A stretch of 64,000 nt of DNA, from the NCBI GenBank assembly GCA_023213395.1, contig CM041465.1, positions 203,987,741 to 204,051,740 on the forward strand, given 5' to 3'. Shown in pieces: positions 35,387-45,457 of this stretch. This DNA comes from Cycas panzhihuaensis. Taxonomy: Eukaryota; Cycadophyta. The position numbers and the translations under genes are program-made. The first letter of the stretch is position 1. Every line of letters begins with the position of its first letter. The notes beneath the pieces are model-generated. The model was not told the DNA's origin. It ran no database searches and saw nothing but the letters and a program-made list of their open reading frames with translations.

Positions 35387-35618
35387 TGTTGGAAAATAAA
35401 CTTGCAATAAGATGTTCGCAAATAGAACCAAACAGAACAAAAGCACCTCCACAGGATCGAACGATACCCTTAAGGTACCTCCATTGTATTAACAAAACAT
35501 CATTACAACAGATATCCATATGATACACTGTGTGTATTTATAATACATGATATGATAGTGAGTGTGGGATCCACTTGCATGTAGGACAAAACAAATGTGC
35601 ATTATCAATATTCCAACA
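35387..35618 (-). repeat. 3' LTR of element E (left copy)
   Basis: 232 bp with inverted termini TGTTGGA/TCCAACA, matching 38214-38447. On the minus strand it follows the polypurine tract at 35619-35629. Confidence 0.93.
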
Positions 35619-35639
35619 CTCCCCCTTAATGCACATTTG

Positions 35640-35850
35640 GGTCATTTGTATTTGCAACGCCTTGTCCTTGGAAATGTCCTGAAAATGATGTCTTCAACTT
35701 GATCCTTGTCTTCAATCTTGTAGTGATGTCTTTGATGTAGAATGATGTCTTCATCTTGATTTTTGTCTTCAATTCTGTACTGATGCCTTTGTAGGATGAT
35801 GTTCTCAGCTTGATTTCTGTCTTCTTGTAGTGATGATGTTGATGTAGCAA
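35640..35850 (-). repeat. About 60-bp tandem repeat at the 3' end of element E
   Basis: Three imperfect units built from TGATGTCTTC, CTTGATTTTTGTCTTC and GTAGTGATG-like blocks on the plus strand. On the minus strand one frame is open across all units and gives a basic repeat with LKTRIKLKTSF and LKTKIKMKTSF. It may be an extension of Gag in another frame or a non-coding array next to the polypurine tract. Confidence 0.6.
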
Positions 35851-35852
35851 CT

Positions 35853-36671
35853 CTAGAAGTGCAAATCCCGATTCTTCATTGTAGCTGGTCTAGACTGATT
35901 TTGATATAGATCCTGTAAGTAACCATCTTCAATCACAACTTGCCTGTCATCATTATCTTGTATAAACTCTTGATCACCATGTACAATAGTGATTTCTTCA
36001 ACCTTTAGAGCGGACTCTTGATCAACTGGCATACTCTTTGAACTTGAATCAATATTTAAAGTAGGAATATCATCAATATAAGACTCATCCTTTATAGCAC
36101 CATCAGATTCATATTCAATTTCCCTTGAAATCACGGTGTCATCTATATAAACCTTTATCGATTCATCACTTTCAATGTCTTCATCAGTAGTTGTAGTCTC
36201 ATCAATACATTCAACCATCGTTTCTTTACATTTAGTAGAAGTTTCATCAGTACTCATACATTCTTCATCTTGACATATCATTTCATTAGTGTTGATGATA
36301 TTTTCTTCATTCATTGTACCTGTACCATAACCATAACTGACCTTAATTGCCTTTTCAATCATTCGTTGTGTCTCTTCAGGAGTTTGTTCAAATACTTCCC
36401 TTAGAAAATCCCACGTTTCTTTAGCAGTACTTGCATGTAGAATCATAGGAATGACAAAATGGTATTCGGAAGGAAGATCAGCCTTGTTGAATGCAGCATG
36501 AATCATAATGAATGTCTTTCTATCTTTCTTCTCAAGCATTTCCTTTTCTTCTTCATCCTTAGGGATATCATATTCATCAATAACAATCTTCCACAAATCT
36601 CTAGTTATAAATAAACATCTCATTTTAATTGTCCAAAAGAAGTAGTCTTCACCATTACATAGGTACTAGAA
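35853..36671 (-). pseudogene. gag: gag of element E
   Basis: The open frame (257 codons from the ATG at 36623) can be extended upstream in the same frame to about 36671, adding NGEDYFFW, the usual copia Gag N-terminal motif, so the true start is further upstream beyond a stop. The UBN2-like core includes RDLWKIVIDEYDIPKDEEE, ASTAKETWDFLREVFE (about 36395-36440) and a basic turn. The C-terminal half is an unusual acidic, threonine/isoleucine-rich tail (MNEENIINTNEM ... DETTTTDEDIESDESIK) without a zinc knuckle. It is a Gag-like structural protein, possibly still expressed. No enzymatic motif is seen. Confidence 0.72.
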
Positions 36672-38198
36672 GAAACGAATCCCTTAGGTAGTATTCATTT
36701 GTTTCAGGAACATGCATAACCATATCATTATCCTCCATGATTGTAAATGCCATTTTCTAACACCATGTCCCTTTTTCAATCAACAAATTCACCCATCAAT
36801 CTCAACAAACTTTCTCATGTCTCATGTCCCTCAGACATAGACTTCGTCATCACATCATTGCCTTATGCATCTCACATATTGCCAAATAGTCACATACAAA
36901 GAAACACTTACTTCACCATCGAATCAAAGCTTATACCACATACATCTCACAGAAATCACTCATACCTCACGTCACCATTAAATCACCAAGACACATCACA
37001 CTTCACTTAATTGCCCAAAACACAACTCATGCCACAACACCACTCAACAAAGTTTGTTTCCCTACAACTTAGGTAACTTCAAAAAACTCATCCTTCTTTG
37101 CATTCAGTCAATTGGAAAAACATCATCAAAATAACCCTAATTTGGCCCTTAACATGCCCAATAAATATCCAATCTTGTCATGTAACCTCACATGCAACAA
37201 GCACCTCATTGCCTCAAATCATCATTTTTCTTGTCCTCAAATTTACCTTATCATGCCCATAAAGCTCCTTCAAGTAAATCACATTCCAAGAAGCACTAAG
37301 TTGCCATATGCCATCCAACTCATTCATGCAAACACATGCACTATCGTTTCATTACCATACTATGTCATCATCACAATAGCTCTCTCATACGAACACATGT
37401 AAGAAAGCACTCAAATTGCCATTAAACAATCACCATCATACATCTCAAATCACTAATAGAGTGCCAAATACATTCACATCAACTTGACTTAATGTCGTCT
37501 CACATTGCAACAATACTCTCCCATGTACAACATATGTAAGAGAGCCTCAAACAGTCACCTCATTACCATTGCCTCATTCATGTCACCATATCAATATGAA
37601 ACCCTTAAATTCCCAATAAACTTATTTCTGAAAAAAAATATATAGCTCAAAAATATATAAAATATGGATGGAAATGATGGCCTCTGAAATACGATTCCAA
37701 TGGTTCAGACGAAATTGAATTCTGATATCTAGATCAAAACTTATGCCCCTTTTAAGAATTTCACAATTAGGGTTTCTAGGGGCTGTAATAGTACCTTCTG
37801 ATAAATTGCTAATAACTTTTTATTCTAAACTCTGATGAACCTCAAACCACTTCCATTAGAAAATAAATTCAAAAACGCACAGAATCAAAAAATATTTGAG
37901 GTCATATGGATACCTGTAGCCAAAGTTATGGCTCTTTGAAGTTGAAGTTGCAGATCTGTCCCAAAAAATACAGCAACAGAAAGAAAGAGGCCGAAATTAA
38001 TTCTGCTGCAATTTTCGCACTTTCACCCCAAAATCTATAGTGCGACCACTCAAAATTTATAGAACGAGCCATTTCGTCTCAATTTCGCCATTACTTTTTA
38101 GAAATTCAACGTTTATTCTCTCGAATATGCTTTCAACCCTTAATAGCACCTCCCAAATCACCGCTCTGATACCGAATAAAAACACTTCTCTCAACCTG
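36672..38198 (-). other. Leader of element E; no gene
   Basis: A 1.5-kb region between primer site and gag on the minus strand. It contains AAAAAGTTATTAGC (about 37810) and CCATAACTTTGG (about 37925) phrases like those in other leaders. Plus-strand open frames near 36747-37402 are Ser/Asn/His-rich low-complexity shadows of this leader and carry no known motif. A second primer-site-like GCTCTGATACC occurs at 38163. Confidence 0.6.
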
Positions 38199-38213
38199 GG
38201 CACTCTGATACCA
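38199..38213 (-). other. Primer-binding site of element E
   Basis: The minus strand reads TGGTATCAGAGTGCC immediately after the 5' LTR and matches the tRNA-Met primer consensus. Confidence 0.88.
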
Positions 38214-38447
38214 TGTTGGAAAATAAACTTGCAATAAAATGTTCGCAAACAGAACCAAACAGAACAAAAGCACCTCCACAGGATTGAACGGTACCCTTAA
38301 GGTACCTCCATTGTATTAACAAAACATCATTACAATAGATATCCATATGATACACTATGTGTGTATTTATAATACATGATATGATAGTGAGTGTGGGATC
38401 CACTTGCATGTGGGACAAAACAAATGTGCATTATCAATATTCCAATA
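38214..38447 (-). repeat. 5' LTR of element E (right copy)
   Basis: 234 bp matching 35387-35618; its outermost base triplet has mutated (CCAATA for CCAACA). Confidence 0.92.
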
Positions 38448-39560
38448 AGAACATTTGCATAGCCTCTCCAAAGGTCCTCAAAAAGGTCTCCCAATATCCA
38501 TTCATATGTTCCAGCTTAGGTAGCAGCGATGTGTCCTTCAAACCCTAACCACTTTTGCAATGAAGCGTTGAAATGGGGAGTTGTAATGAACAACGAGTGG
38601 ACCTATAACCATTCAAGAGTCAGAATTCACATCTTTATAAGGGGGTGATCCAAGGGATAATACTCTAATGCATCAACATCTCGGGATGCTCAGTTTATTT
38701 AGGCACATTTGCGTCATCTTGTTTCTAAGGGCCAATCTAATGCCTCATTGATGAAGGGCCACATACTGGCAATGCATTCAGTCGGTGCTCTCCCGATGGC
38801 ATTAGAGATTGTTATTGCTGAAGATCTCAGAGTTTATACGTGACTAAGGTTTTCTTCTTCATCCCGTGAGTATTGCAGTATGATGTTTATGAAAGGTTAT
38901 TGCAACCATATACATTGTGTACCTCCAGAGCTTGAAGGTGTGAATTTAGGCCTTATAACTTGGCATATTAGGATTTGGTGATTTTGTTTTGGTTGTGACT
39001 GTTTTAGGCCCTGGGGACTGAATGGGGAATTAGTTCCTTGCATGGTGCCAGTGGCAGTCAGAGTTGATGTGTAGTTAGTCAGTTTTAGTATGGTTGGCCT
39101 ACCATGATGCCAAGCATTCTTGTTGCTTTGAGGCGCAAGCGAGTAGTAGAGACCTCTTGTTGGCACATATCCTCAACTTAAGCATGTGTATTCCTTGTCA
39201 GTAATTGGCTAGCGCTTGATGGTTGCCACTACTAGAAGGCATTTAAATGTGTATGATCTTTGTAACATGGCACAACCTGAATAGCAAATGGAGAAGTTTA
39301 AGATTTGGTTGATATTGTTTTATAACTATTAACATCAAACCCTTCTGCATTGATATTATTTGTGCTACGGTTGTGTTTTGTTTTAAAACATCTTAATATA
39401 GGGTGAATCTCTTTTGAAGTTTCCAAATGCTCACCAGCTTCCTTTCACTATGGGGAAAGAGCAGGATTCATCATTGAAGGTACTCCAACTATCACAGGAA
39501 CATATGAATGGAACATAGGAATTGCTAGGTCTCCCAATATCCATTCTTCATTTACATAGG
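38448..39560. other. Unassigned DNA right of element E
   Basis: No supported gene. A 19-base direct repeat GGTCTCCCAATATCCATTC lies at 38485 and 39528, and a perfect 16-base inverted repeat (TCCATTCATATGTTCC at 38497; complement at 39497) brackets the same 1-kb segment. A 55-bp block at 39441-39495 recurs at 62802-62856. The plus frame MKGHILAMHSVGALPMALEI (38752) is short and unidentified. Confidence 0.45.
39441..39495 (+). repeat. 55-bp repeat, left copy
   Basis: It differs at two positions from 62802-62856, the sequence that directly follows the outer end of the Copia-F 3' LTR. Similarity stops abruptly on both sides. The origin is unknown: host exon-like or non-coding duplicate. Confidence 0.75.
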
Positions 39561-41488
39561 AATTGCTCATCTTATAACAATTTTCAGCGTTCTTTTTTAG
39601 TCCCAAATCTAGCACTTTGGCCCATTTTTGCAGTAAAAGTCAGATTTACAACTTGCAAAAGAAGAAATCAGTGATTTTCACTAATCAGAAGCAGATTTTG
39701 AAGTCTGAAATCAAATCGTACAGATGTTGTATGGACTGTATGGAATTTCGTACAGCAAAATGGTCAAAAAATCAAAGTGCTCAGAATCGGATGAAATTTC
39801 ACCAATAGGTGTGTTTTAGCCTCTTGATCACTTTTGTCTACTGGAGCGACGCGAGATTTCAAGGTTAAAGGGGTCAAATAGCCTACTTTAGGCAGTTACC
39901 CTCCAAATTTAAGATTTCATTTCGAAAAAAGCGAGGAGTTTTTTCTCATTGTAATACATGTTTTCGCATCTCCTTGTCCCCATCTATCATTTGGAATAGG
40001 TCTCACATGAATCTGACACTGTTGAAAAGTTATGAGTGTTTTTGGGTTTTCCAGTACATTTTGGCTGCGAGCTAAAACAAGTCTTTTTTATTGTTTTTTA
40101 TAAGACTTTTCAAAAATTTTTATATATTTGTAAAGTGCAGGTGAAGGGAAACAAATATGAAAATTTTCAATTTTTTCAAAATTTTTTGAAATTTGTGCCA
40201 TATAGCAATACAACAGACAATCCAGTCTGCCCAACAGTAGACTTGGCTTGCTAAAAATTTGATTTTCAGCACACATTGTATTTCTGAAATTTTTATTTTT
40301 TCCCCTTCATTAAAAAAAAAAAAACATGTAAGAGGATTTTTTTAGACATTTATAGCCTTTTTGGCTTTTGAAGGCTTTTTTTGGCCCTTTTGTAAAACAA
40401 CCAAGGCACTTAAATCCTTTGTACTAGCCAATCATCTGGATCGGAGCAATATCCGATGATTTGACTTATTATATGTGTATGATTTTAATGATCGCATGCA
40501 TTTAGAGACCTCATTGAGTGCCATTTGAGCACATAGAGTGCCACTTGGGCACTAGGTGGACACGTCATCACTACACTTGGACACGGCAACAACACTTAAG
40601 TGGAGCATTTACATTCGTTTACATTCAGTTTTCAACTATTTTTACATGTCATTCAAAAACAAGAGCACTTTCCTTAAAATCAACTCATTTCGACGACTTT
40701 ATATCGCCAGTTCTTGACTTGTGCGCATACTCGCCTTGGTTGAAATAGACCAAGGTTGGTCGAAGTCTGAGCCCTAAGGGAGATATGAGTTTCATACTGG
40801 GTCTGGTCATAACCAGTATAGTGGTGGAGGGACAGGTTAGCCATACCTACAGCCTCCAATCAAGGATTATCCTGATAATCATCTGGGAAAACTGAAAACC
40901 CTTAATCAAGATAATTAATTTAGCTAGGCCAATATCCGTCATAGTCGTGGGACATGCACGTACTTCTCGTCAGAGAGTATACCACTGCTCATTAGTGAAC
41001 GGGGTGAAGACCAACAGTACCTAGACTCCACGTTTACTTGGATTTTATCACCAAGGAACGGTGCGGGTATCGCAGGTGAAGACCATTACTTACGTATACT
41101 AGAAGCCCCCTTAGGCATCAACACCTCACCTACATTGAACACAAGTTAGAGGTTTCGGTTTGTTACACATCCTACATCACTTTGGTTATCAGTTGTGTGC
41201 ACCCATATGCTGGCTTCTATATAGGCCTTCTCACTTATCTTGATTAGATCACTTATACCACATACTTATTTGTGATCTCTTTTTTTCCACATCTTATATT
41301 GTATCACTTCATCATTCCCTGCAGCATCAAGAAGATTCGCCACAAGTATTACTGACTTTACATCATCATTATTCCCTGTTGCGTCAGGTAGACCTATCAC
41401 AAGTGTCGATGACTCCACGTTCTTCTACTTAGTGCATTTTCATACACATTTATATATATATCACTCTTATTCATCTTTTCACACCACC
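39561..41488 (+). other. Leader-like region upstream of Copia-F gag; 5' LTR not found
   Basis: At 39718-39812 it holds the leader motif seen in the gypsy, G and H elements (TGTATGG, GTCAAAAA, CAGAATCGGATGAAATTTC). A phrase TTGAAAAGTTATGAGTG lies near 40021. An imperfect 55-bp direct repeat built on ATTCCCTG and ATCACAAGT-like blocks lies at about 41310-41430. It leads straight into Copia-F gag, so at least its right part is the F leader. I could not find a primer site or a copy of the 62436-62801 LTR here. Confidence 0.45.
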
Positions 41489-42590
41489 ATGTCGACCAAC
41501 TTGAAGCAAAATGTGACATGTATGCTAAAGGGGAAAGAAAACTGAGATCTATGGTTCATGGGAGTCAAGAATGTAGCCAAGTATGAGGGACTCTGACTGG
41601 ACCACTTGGAGTCAACCCGATAGTACCTGTTATCGACACCACACCACAGAGCGGTGGCACACCTCCAGCTCCTCCACCTAATAATTTGCAATGGTGACAG
41701 TGGATCATTGAAGACCAAAAGATCAGAGCAGGGATCCTGCTAGTTACAGATTACTCCTTGCACAACCTGATTGATGACATGCAACACGACACTGCCTTCA
41801 AGGTCCTCGAAGTCCTCAAAAGAAACTTCGATACTCGATCAGACTTGGAGTTTGTTCATATGGTATTGAAGATGAACAAGATGCAAATGCAGAAAGGGCA
41901 AGCACATGAAACCATCAATGCTCTTTGCCCCATTAAACAGGCCATTGACAGGGATTTTAAGATCCAATGCATAACTTGGGCCTTCCTAATTCAATCAAGT
42001 CTGCACGTTCCTAATTATAAGAACCTACTAGGAAATCTTCAGTCATCTAGCACACTAAAGACCCTTGACCTCGAAGCATTAACTGAGAAGTTTATTGAAC
42101 ATGACAAGACCTTCGCTACCAGCTTCCCACTTTCAGATTCACCTCCTAATGCAGCCTTCGAAGCTAACATGGACGAGGAAGTATACTACACCAAACAACA
42201 AGGTCAATCTTCGCGCAGAGGAAGAAGAGGTCGCGGAAGAAGCAAGGGAAAGCAACAGAGACAACAGCAGAGGCAACAACAAGGTCAGCAGCAAAACAGC
42301 AATCAAAAGACTGCCAATCAGAGACAATCAAACAACAATGCTCCAACGTGTCAAAGGTGTAACAGGAAATGACACCTTGCAAAAGATTGTCGCATTGACT
42401 ACAACAGATTGCCTCGTCATCAACAACAGCAGCATCAAGCCCACAATGTCGATGAGAGTCATGATGACTTAGTTGCAAGAGCAAATCTCATTGAGGCACG
42501 TATTCAACAAAGCAGGGAAGCGTCCACTTCATCTACTGCTTCTAGACCTAAGAGGTACATCGAGGCACACTGTGGCACAGCCATTTGACA
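41489..42590 (+). pseudogene. gag: gag of Copia-F
   Basis: ATG 41489 (MSTNLKQNVTCMLKGKEN), followed by stops where a Tyr/Trp-type motif of copia Gag is expected and LWFMGVKNVAKYEGL. From 41758 a 204-codon open stretch carries the UBN2 core (DTAFKVLEVLKRNFDTRSD, LQSSSTLKTLDLEALTEKF), an Arg/Gly then Gln-rich RNA-binding segment (about 42208-42330) and a knuckle CQRCNRK-stop-H-LAKDC (42346-42390), with a stop inside the knuckle. The frame resumes beyond it to the protease junction. It would be the particle protein; this copy is disrupted. Confidence 0.82.
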
Positions 42591-42597
42591 GCTTGAT

Positions 42598-45227
42598 TTG
42601 CCACTACCTGGACAGGCAAATATTGCATCAACATCATCATCAGACTGGGTTATGGACACAGGAGCTACCCAACACATGACTTGTCACCGGAACTTCTTCC
42701 AAGATTTTGATTCAAAGGTCATTGGAGTAGTACACATGGCTAATAAGTCGACACAACCTGTTCAAGGCATGGGCTCCATACACTTGAAGCTCCTAGGCCT
42801 GCCTAATTTTCCTTTAAAAAATGTCTTGTATATTTCCCATCTCAAACAAAACCTTCTGTCGCTATCCACACTTGTCTCCCATGGATTCAACCCAAGTGTC
42901 ATAGCTAATGATCAAGTTCTTAGTGTTATTCACCCGCCTTCATGTTCTATGGTGATGACTGGGAAACTTGAAGGTAAGCTATTTAGACTGACTGGAACCA
43001 CATTGTCTTCTTCTGCATACCAAGTTCTTGCCCCCATCTATGTCGAAAAAGAACTTGCATATAATGTCACCTTAACTCATTCCAAGTTGTCCCTAGAAGC
43101 TCTCTAGCATGCTCGCATTGGGCACCTCAAACTTGATCGACTTAAGGAAATCTCCCATTCCACTCCAGGTCTGCCCAGATTTTCCTCTAAGCCGTTCAAA
43201 TGTGAACCTTGCATTATTGCCAAATCCCACCGATAGCCATTTCCCTAGAGTCAATGGAAAGCCAGTCAACCTCTTAAATTAGTACACTCGGACATCTGTG
43301 GGCCTATGCCTATCCCTTCTCTCACAGGGAAAAGGTACTACATTACATTTATTGATGACTTCAGTCGAAAGGTATGGGTGACCTTTCTCAAATCAAAAGA
43401 TGAAGCATTCACAGTATTCAAGGCATTCAAGACTCTCACAGAGAAGGAATCCAGATATCAACTGAAGTGTCTCAGGACTAACAATGGTGGCGGATACATT
43501 TCAAATGAATTCAAAGACTTCTTGCATCACCAAGGGATCAAGCATCAAATAACTATTACAAGTACCCCTCAGCAAAATGGCATTGTTGAAAGGGCTAACA
43601 GAACCATAATGAATATGGCACGGGCTATGCTCATCTTCAAGAATGTACCTGCATATCTTTGGGCCGAAGCTATTTATACTGCAGTTTGTTGCATAAACAA
43701 CATAAAGTCCATCGAAGCTTGACCCATCTCCAAATGAATGGACTGGACGGACCCCACCGTTGATCACTTTAAAATTTTTGGCTCTACTTATTATGCTCAC
43801 ATTCTTGATGAGCATAGAAATAAGCTGCAAACTTTAAAGGGCATCTTTGTTAGGTACCCCATGAACAAGAAAGGGTACAAGGTCTTCATTCTAAGATTAA
43901 AGAAGATCATTATCACTAGGGATGTGGTGTTTGCGGAGACAGAGGATCAACTACTTCAGCTTGATTCTAAAGCACCATCTCATAGATACAACGATGTCCA
44001 GGAATATGATGTCTGATTGAGCATTTGGGGAGACACTGAAAAAATACTTAAAATTTTGGATCTGACAATAGAGCCCCAGAGGACACTATCCCTGACTCAG
44101 ATCCTGTGCCAATGTGGGCCAATCCAGCGCCATCTTGAGAGAATAGCCAGGAATCACCACGTCAAGCATCAAAAGGAAAAGGAGTTGCAGAAGAACCACC
44201 TTTGCCACCTTCAGTTGCAGGGCCATCTTCTCTAGCAATGTCATCGACCTCTGGACCATACATCTCCCATGATCCTTTTCAGGATCAAAATGAAGACTAG
44301 GATGTTGTGGAAATGAGAACCTCATTCCCAACCAAAGGTTTTCGAGAAGCCTACCAATTGCACAAAGACTTGAGATCTAATGAGGTAGGCAAAATTGGCA
44401 CTTGAAGCGGTGCCTACAGAGCAAGGGAGCAAACATCACTTCCCACAGAGCTTGAACTAGTTGAACTGCACCTTACTTCAAATGGCGAGCCTCTGTCATA
44501 CCAAGAAGTTGTGAAACACACAGTTTGGAGAAAGGCCATGAATGAGGAATACCAATCCTTGATCAAGAACGGTAAATGGGAGCTCATTGATCTGCCTTTG
44601 GGAAGGTAGGCAGTCGGAAACAAATGAATGTTCAAAAATAAATACAGATCAAACTTCACCTTTGAAAAACAAATGGCAAGGTTGGTCGCAAAAAGATTCA
44701 CCCAAAGCGAAGGCATCGACTACATAGAGGTCTTCGCACCAACTACCAAATGGCCCACAATCAGAGCACTTGTGGCCTTGGATGCTCAACAAGGTTGGAA
44801 AAACCACCAACTCAATGTGAAAACTGCTTTTCTCAACAGAGATTTGGAAGAAAAAATCTACATGACATAGCCTAAAGGCTTTGAGATAGCAGGACAGGAG
44901 CAGAAAGTGTGCAGATTGAAAAAGTCGCTATATGGCCTAAAACAAGCCCCTCGCGCTTGGTTCACCAAGTTGTCCAACAAAATGAGGCAACTTGGTTCTG
45001 AGGCATGTGACTATTAAGACGTTGATGCAACTTTGTTCATTAAGAGAGAAAAAGGCAAAGTCACATATCTCCTAATCTTTGTGGACGACATGCTGATAAC
45101 CGTAAGCAAAGGAGGGATATCAACAAATTAAAGATGGACTTATCAAAATCCTTCGAACTGTCTGACCTCAGACTAATGAGATATTACTTGGGAATTGAGG
45201 TAACTCAATGCAATGGAAAAATCTTTC
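42598..45227 (+). pseudogene. pol: pol of Copia-F, part 1 (protease to RT)
   Basis: Protease MDTGATQHMT (42649-42681) keeps D-T-G. Pre-integrase finger HARIGH ... CEPC (43109-43218). Integrase: Asp1 kept in VHSDICGP (about 43285), Asp2 is Asn in RTNNGGGY (about 43480), Glu kept in NGIVERANRT (about 43578-43605). RT from about 44450, with a stop-broken VGNK, then [33 protein letters not shown] and FVDD at 45078-45089. After a one-base shift near 45120 the text runs to LGIEVTQCNGKIF, where Copia-G begins. Stops near 43109, 43236, 44610 and 44868. Confidence 0.87.
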
Positions 45228-45457
45228 TATTGGATCAGGAAAGCCAAACATATCAAAGATCTAGGTATGAAAAATAATGAATTCACTTGATCATTATGAG
45301 AGATCGATTACATATTTATACATGAAATGTCTAACAACCCATTAGGGTTTTAGACTAACTAACATAGAATGTTTACATTACTTAGCATTAACTATTATGA
45401 GGTGACAGTTAGATACAATACACTAATATACTAAGGATTAGACATTATATTCTAACA
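45228..45457 (-). repeat. 3' LTR of Copia-G (left)
   Basis: Matches 50617-50845; the outer terminus has changed from TGTTGG to TATTGG on the plus strand. The polypurine tract complement TCCCCTCTTAA follows at 45458. Confidence 0.92.

Larger units (their letters stand above)
35387..38447 (-). mobile_element. Element E, gag-only non-autonomous LTR retrotransposon
   Basis: A compact 3.06-kb insertion on the minus strand with 232-234-bp LTRs and identical 5-bp flanks AGAAC (35382-35386 and 38448-38452), a perfect target-site duplication. In minus-strand order: 5' LTR, primer site TGGTATCAGAGTGCC, a 1.5-kb leader, a Gag frame, a short tandem repeat, the polypurine tract TTAAGGGGGAG and the 3' LTR. 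No protease, integrase, RT or RNase H is present, and there is no room for them. Its LTRs differ by about 3 percent. It fits the plant gag-only class (TR-GAG-like) that relies on enzymes of another element; which one is unknown. Confidence 0.9.

Noticed and set aside
36747-37402. Plus-strand open frames rich in Ser, Asn and His
   Set aside because: They lie in the leader of element E, which runs on the other strand, are low-complexity and carry no family motif.
38752-38842. Short plus-strand frame MKGHILAMHSVGALPMALEI
   Set aside because: About 30 codons with no homologous frame elsewhere in the window and no family I recognise; mentioned in the spacer entry only.
42139-42484. Minus-strand Leu/Ser-rich frames
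   Set aside because: They are shadows of the Gln/Arg-rich segment of Copia-F gag on the plus strand.
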